Source: JABDKH01 sp963768565 (GTDB lineage: Bacteria; Bacteroidota; Rhodothermia; Rhodothermales; JABDKH01). Taken from it: DNA of 64,000 nucleotides. The DNA lies in NCBI GenBank assembly GCA_963768565.1, contig CAVYIO010000012.1, forward strand, positions 24,558 to 88,557, written 5' to 3'. Shown here one piece after another: positions 49,391-60,479 of the stretch (its first letter is position 1; the number at the start of each line of letters is the position of its first letter). Position numbers and translations under genes: made by a program. The notes under the pieces are model-generated. The model was not told the origin of the DNA, made no database searches, and saw only the letters and a list, made by a program, of their open reading frames with translations.

Positions 49391-52043
49391 TTCTGGTCCG
49401 CGAACTCCATCATCCAGATGTCGCTTTCGAAATCGCCAATCGTGAAGTATACGTTTTTTCGATCCACGGCCAATTCGTGACGGTAGAGCGTACGGCGCCG
49501 TCGATCATCAAAGAGTACGATGGGCTCGGGGTCACCTCCCGTGGCCGGGACCCTCCAGATACTCGCGCCACCGTCATCGTCAAAGGCCTTGTAGTAAACA
49601 AACCGACCGTCTGTCGACCACTCGGGTGCCTCCGCCGCCGGAAGTCCCGCCTCCTGGGCCGAGACGAGTACCACTGGTTTACCGCCGGCTGCTGACACGA
49701 CGCGAAGTTCGTGCACGGAGCTCGACATGTGGTGCGTCCGGCTACCCGAGATGTAGGCGATCATATCACTCTCGGGCGACCATTCGGCATGCAGGCCACC
49801 CTCGAATGTCATCTGACGCAACTCTCCCCACCCGTCGATCTCGCGCTCGATGATGTACAACTCCTGTCGACCGGTTCTGTCCGAGAAGAAGGTCAGACGC
49901 CTTCGGTCGGGAGACCAGTCCGGTGCGCGATCCTGAGACGGATGATCAGTCACCCGCTCGATGGCCCGGTCGACTACCGACACGATATACAACTCCCGAT
50001 TCCCGTCACGAAACGAATGAAACGCAACGGACTGGCCGTCAGGTGACCACGAGGGCGAAAAGTCGTCTGCCGGATCCGTGGTCAGCTGGATGCTCTCTCC
50101 TCCCGCAAGCGGCATCACATAGATGTCCTGATTTCCCGCTAGATCCGAGTCGAACGCCAGCCACTGTTCGTCGTGGGATACGTTGATCGACTCGATACGC
50201 TGATTGCCCGTCGTAGTCGGAAGGGCACTCGAGACGGAAACAGAGCCGACGGTCGGCAGCTCGACGGACCATACGTTGGCAGTTGCCTGGAACGATGAGT
50301 AGGCGACAGTCCGGCCATCTTGCGCGATACTGATCGAGTGGGCGTCCAGGCCCGTGGTCAGCCGGTGTGCATCTCCTCGAGGAGCACTGGAATCGTCGAT
50401 CCGCACGCGGTACACGTCCCGGCTGCCGCCGACGTTCGAGACCCACATCAGATACCGGCCGTCCGGTGACCAGATCGGACTCACGGCCTGTGCATCCTCC
50501 ATTGTGACACGAACCGGCTCCGCTTCGTCGACGCTGCCAATCCAGATAGTGCTCGCCGCGAGGTTCGCAAACGACGCAGTTCCGAATACAAAGAACGGAT
50601 TACCCGAGACGAACGCGATGGTCCGACCATCGGGAGACCACGCCGGGGAGTGTGGCTCAAAAGCATCGAACCCAGCGACGACGTCCCCGCTATCCAGGTC
50701 CTTCACCTCGATGCCGCTTGCCTTGGCGTACGCCACTGTCGTCCCGTCCGGGGACCAGTCCGCCCCGTAGACTCCCTCTCCCGGCCCCATTGAGATAATG
50801 CGTTTTGCGAATCCTCCCAGCGATGGAACGACAAAGACGGCACCCTCTGATTGAAACAGGATCTGAGAGCCGTCCGGCGACCATCTCGGCCACCTGTGAT
50901 TGCCCGGGACATCGTCCGTGAGCGTGATGGTGCGCCCACCCTGAACCTGCCGGATGTGAATCCGCATATCGCCTTCCGGACCCGAAGAGTACGCGAGCAG
51001 GTTTCCGTCGGGCGACAGGGCCGGATCCACCTCAAGTCCTGGCGCGTGGGTCACCTGCCACGTCCTGGTAACTTCGATGGTGCCTTCGTCTGCCGTCCTT
51101 GAGAGAACGAATGGCAAGCCGATGGCAAGCAGAATCGCAACGCCAATGGCCGACCACTTCAGGCTGGAAGGCATGCGCCGACTGGACGTGGGTGCGAATA
51201 ACGCGGCAGAATCTGAAAGCGCCCCGATGAGCGTGACCTCCACCTCTCTGGCATCCCGGAATCGACTCGCCGGCTCCTTGCGCAGCAGCGTGCCGACAAT
51301 GCTCTCCAGTTCCGATGGACACGTCTTCGCGCAGAGTACCGACCGGCGGCGGTTCCTCGTTCAAAATGCTGTACGCGATCGCTTGATCGTAGTCGCCCTT
51401 GAACGGTCGTGAATTGGTCAACATCTCGAAGAGGCAGACGCCCAGCGACCACAGATCGGTACGTGGATCCAGCGACTCTCCACGAACCTGTTCCGGCGAC
51501 ATGTATGCAATGGTCCCCAGCGTGCTTCCCGTCTGGGTGAGATCTACGGCGCCAGTCAGTTTGGCAAGCCCGAAGTCCAGAATGACGGCTCGTCCATCTT
51601 CCGTGACGATGATGTTGGCGGGCTTGATGTCGCGATGCACGATGCCGTGTTCGTGGGCTGCAGCGAGGCCGTCCGAAATCTGCTGTGAAATGCGCACCGC
51701 CTCCGCGACTGGAACCGGTCCCTGGCCGAGTTTCTCCTTCAGCGTCTCGCCGCTGTAGTGAGCCATTGCAATGAACATCTGGCCCCCCGACTCTCCGGGG
51801 GCAGTCTCTGCCTGACCGATCTCGTGGATCGTACAGATGTTCGGGTGATTAAGGGCGGAAGCGGATTGCGCCTCCTGCACGAAGCGCTGCTTCGCCTCTT
51901 CATCGGTATTCAGATGGAGAGGGAGGAACTTGAGCGCGACGGTTCGCTTGAGGCGCGTGTCCTCAGCCAGATACACCACACCCATCCCGCCGCTGCCCGA
52001 GCTTCTCGAGAATCCTGAAATGCGATATGGTCTGGCCGATCAT
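49387..52043 (-). CDS. Receptor-type Ser/Thr kinase with PD40 beta-propeller (K4; two frameshifts)
   Basis: The start at 52043 reads MIGQTISHFRILEKLG; one extra G near 52005 breaks the glycine loop, which resumes as MGVVYLAEDTRLKRTVALKF. GIVHRDIKPANIIVTEDG, LDFGLAKL and MSPEQVRGE follow. A shift near 51320 leads into SRFRDAREVEVTLIG and the membrane helix SLKWSAIGVAILLAIGLPF. The outer propeller has repeated WSPDG blades (PRWSPDGSQILFQS, PAWSPDGRTIAFVS, PSWSPDGQSVAFHS). It is first in a chain of three kinases on this strand. It probably senses an envelope signal through the propeller. Confidence 0.88.
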
Positions 52044-52328
52044 GCGGACCGAAGGATCTGCGGATTCCTGGTCATACCGACAGTGCCGCGACTAGACTAC
52101 TTCGCGTTGGTTGTCCCGCGCCGTATATCGAACGCCTCATCATCACGCGTGGTGAAATGCAGTACCGGAGGCACATGCATCCACATGGGCCGGCCACGGC
52201 ACTATCCTTCATTCCGTGATGTCTCGCCGCAGTCAATTCATGGCAATTGCAGCCTTGCCACGTCATGAACTCTCAGCAGCACCGACAGCATCCATTCTGG
52301 CAAATCGCGGACGAGCGAAAGGTACACT

Positions 52329-52604
52329 ATGGCGTCAACTTCCCCGTTCAAGAACCTGTTCGGCGGAAATCCCTTCAGGGCCCTGCAGGAGCATCTGCGT
52401 GCGGCCGTTGGAGCCGTAGAGGTGGATCCTTGCGTTTTCAAGCGACTGGCCGACGGAGATCGTGCGACAGGTGAAGAAGCCAAAGACAGAATCTGCGAGT
52501 TGGAGGCCGAGACCGATCGGTGCCGGACTCGCGGCGCTATTCTTACAGTGATGCACCACACGTCGGCGTCCTACAACGCGGAAATGAAGCTGGTCGAATC
52601 CTGA
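52329..52604 (+). pseudogene. Truncated duplicate of the DUF47/PhoU-like gene
   Basis: The first 60 or so codons (MASTSPFKNLFGGNPFRALQ to ICELEAETDR) closely match the start of the intact gene at 53941 and then lose similarity. Upstream non-coding DNA from about 52170 also matches 53780-53940 (ATCCTTCATTCCGTGA, GACGAGCGAAAGG). The copy has diverged (for example DPCVFKRL for VPELFKAL), so the duplication is not recent. Probably not functional. Confidence 0.72.
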
Positions 52605-53700
52605 TCTATCGTGCGAATGGACAACGTTTCGTTTTTTCGGTAGAACGATCGAAGCTCGTTGACCGTGGGTTCTGAGGCGAGCAACTTAGCGAGCGCATCC
52701 AGTTCGTCGAACTCGGCAGGAGAGAGGTCTTCGTATTTCCTGAGCTTCACGAACTCGTACACTTCGCGTTCAGCCGATACCGAATCCTCTGAAGACCATC
52801 GAGCCTGATCGTGACCCGCGATGTCATGGTTCAGCAGGCTGTAGAAGTCCCACAGCAGCTGCGAGCGGATGTGCGAGCGGCCGTCCTGCGGCCACTCCGT
52901 GTAGCGATCGGGTTGAATGATTTCGACGTCCTCATTTTCAGCCACGCCTCGAAGGCGTATTCGAAGTGCTCTCGGGGCAAATGAAAGCCCACTTCGATGT
53001 CGCTCATGGCTTTGAGGAAGTCGCTATTGGCGTCGAGCCGTCTCCAGGGGTCCTGAGTCAGCATCCCAGTACTCGGCGACCCAGTGCTCCACGTGTTTGT
53101 TCACGGCCGACCTGATTGCGGGTGTACTCGTGGTTCACTTCTCGCCATCTCTCCGGGTCTTCTCGATACAGGTCGGCGGCCACACCTTTCGCGAGCGAGT
53201 TCTTCTCCCAGAAGGTGACAAGGTGATCTTCCTTCGTGTACACATCCTTGAAGTATCCCGCACGGATTCGCACTGGGATGTCGCGGTAGCGGAGCAGTCC
53301 CGCCAGCAGGTGTGACTCCGACATACAGGCGCCTCGGAGCCGATCCCGTGATCTCCCGTTCACCGAACAAGTCTCCCGGGCCGGACTTTTCCAGCGCCTT
53401 GAGGGCTTCGGTCATTCGCGGAGGCCACACGGCCTTGACTTCCGACCACCGCTCTGTGGGGACGTCCAGGTGGGCGAGCAGATTGTGATGCACGGTCAGA
53501 TTCTTCGCGATGGCCGCAATCTCCTCGGGCTCGGCGGGAAGAGCGTCGAGCAGGACGGCGTGGTCTCCGGGATTGGTGAACCGGCTGACTGAGGTGTAGA
53601 GTTCCTGATCGTTGCCGTAGGGAGTGGTTTTCTCGCAGCCGACGCCGATCGACGTTAACCCGAGGATATAGAGCAGTACGAACTGGACGTTCCTGAGCAT
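52571..53700 (-). CDS. Transglutaminase-like lipoprotein (several frameshifts)
   Basis: N-terminal signal with lipobox (MLRNVQFVLLYILGL, SIGVGC). Helical region HAVLLDALPAEPEEIAAIAK. After a shift near 53350, the transglutaminase-like core: GACMSESHLLAGLLRYRDIP holds the candidate catalytic Cys, and after another shift KHVEHWVAEYWDA holds the His. The reading changes frame again near 53060 (DPWRRLDANSDFLKAM) and near 52940 (NEDVEIIQPDRYTEWPQDG) and ends at 52571. All pieces are in order, giving about 375 residues. Probably an enveloped cysteine protease or acyltransferase-like enzyme. It is the most heavily broken gene in the window along with the esterase at 3744, so true decay is possible. 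Confidence 0.65.
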
Positions 53701-53940
53701 GGCGACTCTGAGCTGGTCAATTCCACATTTCAGGTACGGCGCAAGATGGGGTACGGTTGCGGAACATTACAGGTGGCACATCCACGGAAGTGGAGGTCCA
53801 CGTGGGCCGAGAACGGAGTATCCTTCATTCCGTGACGTCTGCCATAGCAATTCATGCCAATTGCACCCTGCCATGCCATAAACTCTCGACAACACCAAAG
53901 CGTCCATTCTGACAAATCGAGGACGAGCGAAAGGATTGCC

Positions 53941-54621
53941 ATGCCGTCAACTTCCCCTTTCAAGAACCTGTTCGGCCGAAATCCCTTCAGCGCCCTGCAG
54001 GAACATATGCGTGCGGCCGTTGGAGCCGTTGAGGTAGTTCCAGAACTGTTCAAGGCACTCGCCGACGGAGATCTTGCAGCAGTAGAAAAAGCCAAAGACA
54101 GAATCTGCGAACTGGAGGGGGAGGCCGATCGTGTTAAGAACGAGCTGCGAGACCATCTGCCTCGCGGGCTGTTTCTGCCGGTTAACCGCCGCGACCTCCT
54201 GGAGGTGCTCGACATGCAGGACTCCATGGCGGATACGGCCGAAGATATTGCCGGACTCCTGTTCGAGCGCCAGATGACGATTCCGTCCGGCATGGAAGAA
54301 CCGCTGCTCACATTCGTCGATCGGTGTGTGAGCGTCTCGCGCTATGCGGCCAGGATCATTGAAGAACTGGACGAGCTCCTGGAGACGGGATTCGGTGGAC
54401 GTGACGCCGCCCGCGTTGAAGAGATGGTCGGAAAACTCAACAAGCAGGAAGACGAAACCGACATACTCGAAGTCGAGCTCGCCCGGGCTTTGTTCAAACT
54501 GGAAGATTCGCTCGATCCCGTGTCCGTGATCTTCTGGTATCGCCTCATCGAGTGGATCGGTGATCTGGCGGACTACGCCGAGAAGGTCGGCGATCGCCTC
54601 CGACTCATGACTGCCAGCTAA
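53941..54621 (+). CDS. DUF47 / PhoU-like phosphate transport accessory protein
   Basis: Intact, 226 residues, almost entirely helical, with PhoU-like repeats (ELFKALADGDLAAVEKAKDR, RVEEMVGKLNKQEDETDILE). The family (TIGR00153/DUF47) is known to sit beside PiT transporters and regulate them. Here the pit gene starts 19 bp downstream, so co-transcription is near certain. Cytoplasmic, probably bound to the transporter. A truncated duplicate lies at 52329. Confidence 0.92.
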   Translation: MPSTSPFKNLFGRNPFSALQEHMRAAVGAVEVVPELFKALADGDLAAVEKAKDRICELEGEADRVKNELRDHLPRGLFLPVNRRDLLEVLDMQDSMADTAEDIAGLLFERQMTIPSGMEEPLLTFVDRCVSVSRYAARIIEELDELLETGFGGRDAARVEEMVGKLNKQEDETDILEVELARALFKLEDSLDPVSVIFWYRLIEWIGDLADYAEKVGDRLRLMTAS

Positions 54622-54639
54622 GCCGATACCGAGACCGAC

Positions 54640-55908
54640 GTGGACATAATTATTGCGCACGGAATGGTGTTCATGGGGCTGGCGGTCGCGTTCGGCCTCT
54701 ATATGACATGGGGCATTGGCGCGAACGATGTGGCCAACGCGATGGGCACGTCGGTCGGATCCGGAGCCATCACCGTCAGGCAGGCGATCCTTATTGCGGC
54801 CGTCTTCGAGTTTGCCGGCGTTATGCTGGCCGGGGGACACGTGACGAGCACCATCCGGAAGGGTGTCGTTGACCCAGCGCCCATCATCGATTCGCCGGAA
54901 TTGCTGGTCTATGGCATGCTGTCCGCATTGCTCGCCGCTGCCGTCTGGCTGATGATCGCGTCATGGAAGGGGTGGCCTGTCTCGACCACCCACTCGATCG
55001 TGGGAGCCCTTGTCGGATTTGCGGTGGTCGGCATCGGAAAGGACGCTGTCCAGTGGGACAAAGTCGGGCAGATCGTTGCCAGCTGGATCGTGTCTCCGCT
55101 ACTGGGTGGACTACTGGCTTTCGTGTTGATGCGAAGCATCCGAAGACTAATTCTCAACACGGACCAGCCGTTTCAGAAAGCGAAGCAATGGGGGCCCGTC
55201 TATGTGTTTCTCGTCGGCTTTCTGATTGCCCTCGTCACGCTGTTCAAAGGACTCCAGCACCTCGACATCAACCTGTCGGTGCCGGCAAGCTTTGCGGCCG
55301 CAACGGGCATCGGTATTCTGACCGGATTTCTCGGATGGCTGTTCATCCGGAAACGTGAGATCGACGAGGCTGCGGACCGCGATTTCCACTACGCAAGTGT
55401 CGAGAAGGTCTTCGGACCCATGCAGGTGTTTACCGCATGTGCCATGGCGTTCGCGCACGGATCGAACGACGTGGCGAACGGAATCGGGCCACTGGCCGCG
55501 GTCGTGAGTATCGTGCGATCCGGAGGAGAGGTGGCGCAGACGTCGTCGCTGCCAATCTGGATTCTGTTGCTTGGAGGAGTCGGGATCGTGCTCGGTCTCG
55601 GAACGCTGGGCTATCGCGTGATGCGCACGATCGGCGAGAAGATCACGGAGCTGACGCCCACACGGGGATTCTCGGCTGAACTCGCTGCCGCGGCGACGGT
55701 TGTCCTTGCGTCCCGCACCGGACTCCCGGTATCGACGACGCACATCGCAGTCGGCGCCGTCCTGGGCGTGGGTTTCGCTCGCGGTATCGGTTCGATTGAC
55801 ATGCGGGTCATCGGAAGGATCGTCATCTCGTGGATCGTCACGTTGCCGATCGGTGCCGGACTGGCGGCGCTGTTCTTCTTCGTACTGAAGGGGATATTCG
55901 GGGGGTGA
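54640..55908 (+). CDS. pit: PiT-family inorganic phosphate transporter
   Basis: Intact, 422 residues, GTG start. The duplicated PiT signature is clear: GIGANDVANAMGTSVGSGAI near the N-terminus and AHGSNDVANGIGPLAAVV in the second half, each followed by a GWPVSTTH- or GLPVSTTH-type motif (STTHSIVGALVGF, STTHIAVGAVLGV). About ten to twelve membrane helices. It imports phosphate, usually as metal-phosphate, coupled to protons or sodium. It follows the DUF47 gene in the usual operon. Confidence 0.94.
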   Translation: MDIIIAHGMVFMGLAVAFGLYMTWGIGANDVANAMGTSVGSGAITVRQAILIAAVFEFAGVMLAGGHVTSTIRKGVVDPAPIIDSPELLVYGMLSALLAAAVWLMIASWKGWPVSTTHSIVGALVGFAVVGIGKDAVQWDKVGQIVASWIVSPLLGGLLAFVLMRSIRRLILNTDQPFQKAKQWGPVYVFLVGFLIALVTLFKGLQHLDINLSVPASFAAATGIGILTGFLGWLFIRKREIDEAADRDFHYASVEKVFGPMQVFTACAMAFAHGSNDVANGIGPLAAVVSIVRSGGEVAQTSSLPIWILLLGGVGIVLGLGTLGYRVMRTIGEKITELTPTRGFSAELAAAATVVLASRTGLPVSTTHIAVGAVLGVGFARGIGSIDMRVIGRIVISWIVTLPIGAGLAALFFFVLKGIFGG

Positions 55909-56063
55909 CGGGAGAGGAGAGCGACGGTCGCCGAACGAGGCGCTTAGACCAAGCCGAGACTACCTGCCGAAACAGGTCGGCGTGGGTTCCAGTCCAGATC
56001 AGGATCAGATGCTCGTCGTTGACCAGATAGAGGAGAGGTCAAAGTGCGATATGACCTGCCCGG

Positions 56064-59016
56064 TTACGATGGCTCTCGCGCGGCGGCCCCCATCAACCGA
56101 TCAAGACTCTCCCTCGCCTCGGTCACCATCGGCTGGAGCTCTTCGTCGGCGACTTCCCAGATCTCGATCGATCGCGTGTAGAGTTCAATGGCGCGGCTCG
56201 TTTCACCAAGCCTGTCGTAACATTGCGCACGCCGGAATGTCGCCGGCGGAAACAGCGGGAACCCGTTATCGACGTGAGGGCCGTCGTTAACGGAGGCATA
56301 CCATTGAATGGCCTCTTCGTACCTGCCCTCGCTGAACAGAATCTCTGCCCGAACAAAGCGCGAAATCGATTGCGTGTAAAAGTCCTGATGATGATAGGGA
56401 AAGGTAATCGGCACAAAGGCACTGTCGAGAGATGCCAGCGCTTGATCAGCCTTCCCGGCGCTCCACAGCCCAAGAGCCTGAAGCGTCCTCGCAAAGACCA
56501 CTTCAAGGTTGTCCAGCATCAGAGAATCTGAAGCAACATCAAGTGAACGAATCGCTGTCTCCAGATTGTCCGATTCACCCATTCGCCACGCGGCCACCCC
56601 CCCGGCAAAGTCCCTCAGCGACTGAGGTTTCGCGGTGGAATCGCTGCAGTGAAGACTCGCAGAACTGGTCAGATTCCGCAACTCTCTGAGTGCTGTCTCT
56701 GAGAACGGGTAGTAGACCAGCAGCGAGGTCAGCCGCTGCATCTGTCTTCGCCACTCGATCCCGCGGGCACGAACAAGTGAAAGAGCGGTCTGAACACGGC
56801 CCCTGGCAAAAGCCATCTCGTGCGGACCCCAGATCGAACTGCGCCACGTCAGACAATCTTCTTCACTCGCTTCTTGCCTGGCTGATGCCCGGTTGAGCAG
56901 TCGCTCGGCCATCTCTGGGTTTTCAAAGACGTACGCCAAACGGAAGGCGGTTGCGGGTATGTCATCGACTTCGTCAAGAAGTAGCTGCCTCGACAGGGAG
57001 TCCTTTGCCGACATGATCCGGAGTGCGACGGTATCCGCCGGCTGCAGGTAACCGTGAAAGTTCATTCCGGTCGTCAGCGACTCCGCGTCGGCGTAAGCAC
57101 CAGCCCGAGTCATAAATCGGAATATGTGCAGACGCGCTTCAGCGAGATCGGGGTCCAGATCCAGCGCCCGTTCCAGCGCGTCGCGTCCGGCGAACGAGGG
57201 CTCACCCGAATACGGGTTATAGTGATATTGCCCGTCCCCAAGCATGAGCCAGGCCAGCGTTTTCTCCGGATTCTCGCTCACGACCCGCTCAAGAAGCTCG
57301 ATACCTTCTCGATGCCTTCCATTCCTGGAGAGGTTCTCAGCTTCCATTGTCTGGCGAGTCGCACGCGGCAAATGCTGACTATGTCTCAGTGCTGTTTCAA
57401 ACGCCTCTTGCGATACCCCAAGCGAATCCGCCCACAGCCAACCCACGGCGTGCGACAGTCTGTACCACGCGAGCGCAAACGAGGAATCTCCCAGAACGGC
57501 GCTGCGGAACTCCTCGGTCGCGGTCCGATAGTCGTCATCGTGCATCGCCTCTTCGCCACGCAGATAGTGACGGAGGGCGTCGAACGATTGAGTACCAGTT
57601 ACGGCAAGTCCCGACAGTTCCCAGACGTCGGTCGACAGGCGATCCGCCAGCAAGATTCTGGCGAGTTCGTCGACACCGGACAGAAGCAGGGTGTCGGCTC
57701 CGACGTCGACAACCGCGTCCTTCTGCACATGACCGTCAGGGGAGTAGAGCGAGGCGCTCATCTGGAGCTGCCCGCCAATCCGCATCACGGAACCGAGAAC
57801 GAAGTTGGCGGCGCCAAACCTCTTCGTTATGTCGATGCCGACATCCAACATGGGAGCGTCTGTGGCATCGCGTTCTATATGGGCAAACACCGCGTTAGGG
57901 TCAATGCTCCTCAGTTCACCCATTCCGTCCAGACGTGCACTCAGAAGCCGAACCATGCCGTTGTGGAGATAATCAAGGTCCTCGTCGCCCTCGACATCAA
58001 ACGGCAAAACGGCAATCGCGGGAGCGGGTCCCGCAAGCGTGGCCGGTGCATCCGGGCGCGTTCGGCTGTCCGATAACTATCCAGACGAGAATAATGATGG
58101 TGAGCACGGCGCCCGCGGCTGCCACCATGCGCTTCGTCCGGGATCCGCGCGCCGAAGACGGCGATTGACTGCCATCAATACCGGACGAGACAGACGAGAA
58201 TTCACCCAGAACCGAACGCAGCTGCTCCACGACCTCAGCCGCCGTCTGAACCCGCTCGCCGGGGTCCTTATTGAGGAGATTCTCTGTTAGCGCGCTGAGG
58301 CTTTCGGGCGTCTGCGGCTGAAGCACTTCAACTGAAACCGGGCTCTCGTTCGAGAATCGAGTACCCCAGAGCCTGTTCGTACTCACCTTCAAACGGCCGT
58401 TTCCCGACAAGCATCTCATAGAGTATGACACCAAGGCTCCAGAGGTCCGTTCGATGGTCAAGTGGCTCCGCTCGAACCTGCTCCGGCGACATATACCGCG
58501 CCGTCCCCAACGTGCTGCCCGACTTCGTCAGGTCGGCTGAGTCCATCAGCTTCACCAGGCCGAAATCAAGAATGACGGCCCTATCCCCATTCGCAATGAA
58601 GATGTTCGCCGGCTTGATGTCCCGGTGTACGATGCCATTTCCATGGGCCTCGCTCAAACCTTGCGCCACCTGGCGCGCGATGTCGGCGGCCTCTTCGGGT
58701 CGGCGAGGGGTCCCGACTCGAGCTTCTGCTTCAGCGTCTCGCCCTCGTAGCGGGCCATGGCGATGAAGAGCTGGCCGTCTTCCGTATGGCCGATCTCGTG
58801 GATCGTGCAGACGTTTGGATGATTCAGGCCGGAGGCCGCCTTCGCCTCCTGGATGAAGCGCCGATTGGCATCCTGGTCAGTCGAGAGGTGAGGCGGCAGG
58901 AACTTGAGCGCGACCTGGCGATCCAGATGCAGATCCTCCGCCACATACACCACCCCCATGCCACCACCGCCGAGCCTGTCCAGAACCTTAAAATGCGATA
59001 TCGTCTGCCCCGTCAT
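56064..59016 (-). CDS. Receptor-type Ser/Thr kinase with FlgO-like domain and TPRs (K5; three frameshifts)
   Basis: Starts MTGQTISHFKVLDRLG with GGGGMGVVYVAED and K in VALKFLPPH. Frameshift near 58690, then GIVHRDIKPANIFIANGD, LDFGLVKL, MSPEQVRAE and WSLGVILYEML. Frameshift near 58345, membrane helix (MVAAAGAVLTIIILVWIVI), frameshift near 58030, then LPFDVEGDEDLDYLHNGMV (FlgO-like) and TPRs to EIWEVADEELQPMVTEARES. The whole is about 980 residues and is the closest relative of K1 in both halves. It lies alone, after the phosphate operon on the opposite strand. Confidence 0.87.
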
Positions 59017-59077
59017 GCAGGCACCCCATGCCTTTCAGACCTATTGATACCCAGAAGTTGCCCGGGAGGCAACCGGC

Positions 59078-59114
59078 AACGCCCCGCCAGACTACGTTTC
59101 GTATGCGGGGCGTT
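59078..59114. terminator. Perfect 10-bp inverted repeat, possible terminator
   Basis: AACGCCCCGC / GCGGGGCGTT with a 17-base loop lies between the K5 start and the end of the SH3-like gene. It could terminate the latter, although neither strand shows a strong T-run. Confidence 0.4.
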
Positions 59115-59150
59115 CTGATTCAACCCGGTACTGATGTTCTCCATAGTTCC

Positions 59151-60158
59151 TCACCGAACCACGCAATCGCCCTCCAGCACCACTTCGTTCAATTCAAAAG
59201 CGAGCCGGCTGCGCTCGGCGAAGCGAGCACCCACGGGACCCGCATCCAACAGCGGCCAACCGCGCGCCGGCAACGACAGACGCGCCATCCTGAGGTCCTC
59301 GCCCACGTACAGGTAGGCGAGACCGTCATCCCACGCCACCTCCAGTTCCACCAACTCCACACATGCGGTCGTTCGCGGCAGATCCCCCGGTTCGAAGATC
59401 CATCTACCCCCCGGCACACCGTCATCTACGGGTCCGATGCCCTCGAAGACGAACGGACCCAGATTCCTGCCTTTTGCATCGAAGACCACAACTTCGAGCC
59501 ACACCGAATCGATTGCACCGGAGTACAGGTTTTCCAACGAAAAGACATACCCCCAGTCCGGCTCGGGCAGGACCAGGCAATCCTCCTCCGGACGCAAATC
59601 ACAGTGACGTCCCCACTCGTCTTCTTCCAACTTCATCATTTCCTTTTCGCGCTTGCCCAGGCGACGCTCGGGAAGAAAGCGGGCCGCAAGTAGCGATACG
59701 TACACTCCTTGCGACACGAGAGTCTGACCAGCGCGCTCGTGGGTCGAGGTCGCGACCCGCTGGAACTCGGCCCTCGCACGTCGTTCGGAAACGAGAGTGC
59801 GCAGACTGTCGCGCAAAGCCACGCGTGCGGCAACTCCCTCTTTCTCGGCAATCGTTCGCCGCGCCGCGATGACCGCCGATCCTGAAGGACCGGTGCTATC
59901 GACCGCTGAATCGCGCACGTATCCCCGAACCAGATCGCGCGTCGCGTGCCACCACTCTCCGTCTTCCAGGAGATAGCCACGCATGATAGATCCGGCTTCG
60001 ACGATTCGAATCGTGCGGCTGTCGAACCGCGGCTCGGTCTTAAGCGCGACACTGCGCGCGACACGGAACTCGATGATCGAACTGTCGCTCGTGCCCTGTG
60101 CGCGGGCAGAACCCACCGCCAACGCCAGACATACTGCTAATACGAATCGTGCCTTCAT
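59151..60158 (-). CDS. Secreted SH3-like domain protein
   Basis: Intact, 335 residues with a signal peptide (MKARFVLAVCLALAVGS, ending ARAQ). Residues 30-85 look like a bacterial SH3b domain (VALKTEPRFDSRTIRIVEAG, RDLVRGYVRDSAV). A long charged helix follows (RTIAEKEGVAARVALRDSLR to RARAEFQRV), then a beta-rich C-terminal half with Cys pairs (CDLRPEEDC) and VWLEVVVFDAKGRNLG. No enzyme motif. SH3b domains usually bind cell wall or peptides; the role here is unknown. Confidence 0.75.
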   Translation of the reverse strand: MKARFVLAVCLALAVGSARAQGTSDSSIIEFRVARSVALKTEPRFDSRTIRIVEAGSIMRGYLLEDGEWWHATRDLVRGYVRDSAVDSTGPSGSAVIAARRTIAEKEGVAARVALRDSLRTLVSERRARAEFQRVATSTHERAGQTLVSQGVYVSLLAARFLPERRLGKREKEMMKLEEDEWGRHCDLRPEEDCLVLPEPDWGYVFSLENLYSGAIDSVWLEVVVFDAKGRNLGPFVFEGIGPVDDGVPGGRWIFEPGDLPRTTACVELVELEVAWDDGLAYLYVGEDLRMARLSLPARGWPLLDAGPVGARFAERSRLAFELNEVVLEGDCVVR

Positions 60159-60479
60159 GGTAGTCTTCCGACCATAGTTGTCGGCGTCGTAGCCACGTCA
60201 GTTTGAACGTAACCCGTGCATGACCATCATGATCATCCTACAGGATTTCGACACTCCATGCAAACATTCAAATTGAGAGCATGGACGAGGCCGGCCGGCA
60301 CTGATCTGGCGCTACAAAGCTCACCTGTTCATTCGCCAGACGTCATGCATCGTAACCTAAGCGGTTCACCTCAGGCAACCTGTAGGGAAGACCCCCACAG
60401 CGCGTCGGGGTTGACCGGAGACGGATATTTTGTCGATTCTGATCCATCACGCGTCATCAATTGATCGGAGATCGCAAGC
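60159..60479. other. Divergent intergenic region
   Basis: Should hold promoters for the SH3-like gene (minus) and the DUF4412-like gene (plus). One open frame inside has no domain or good start and is not called. No hairpin with a T-run seen. Confidence 0.45.

Noticed and set aside
53947..54840. 297-codon minus-strand frame opposite the DUF47 and pit genes
   Set aside because: Antisense shadow of two intact, well-recognised genes; rich in Asp/His/Arg with no domain.
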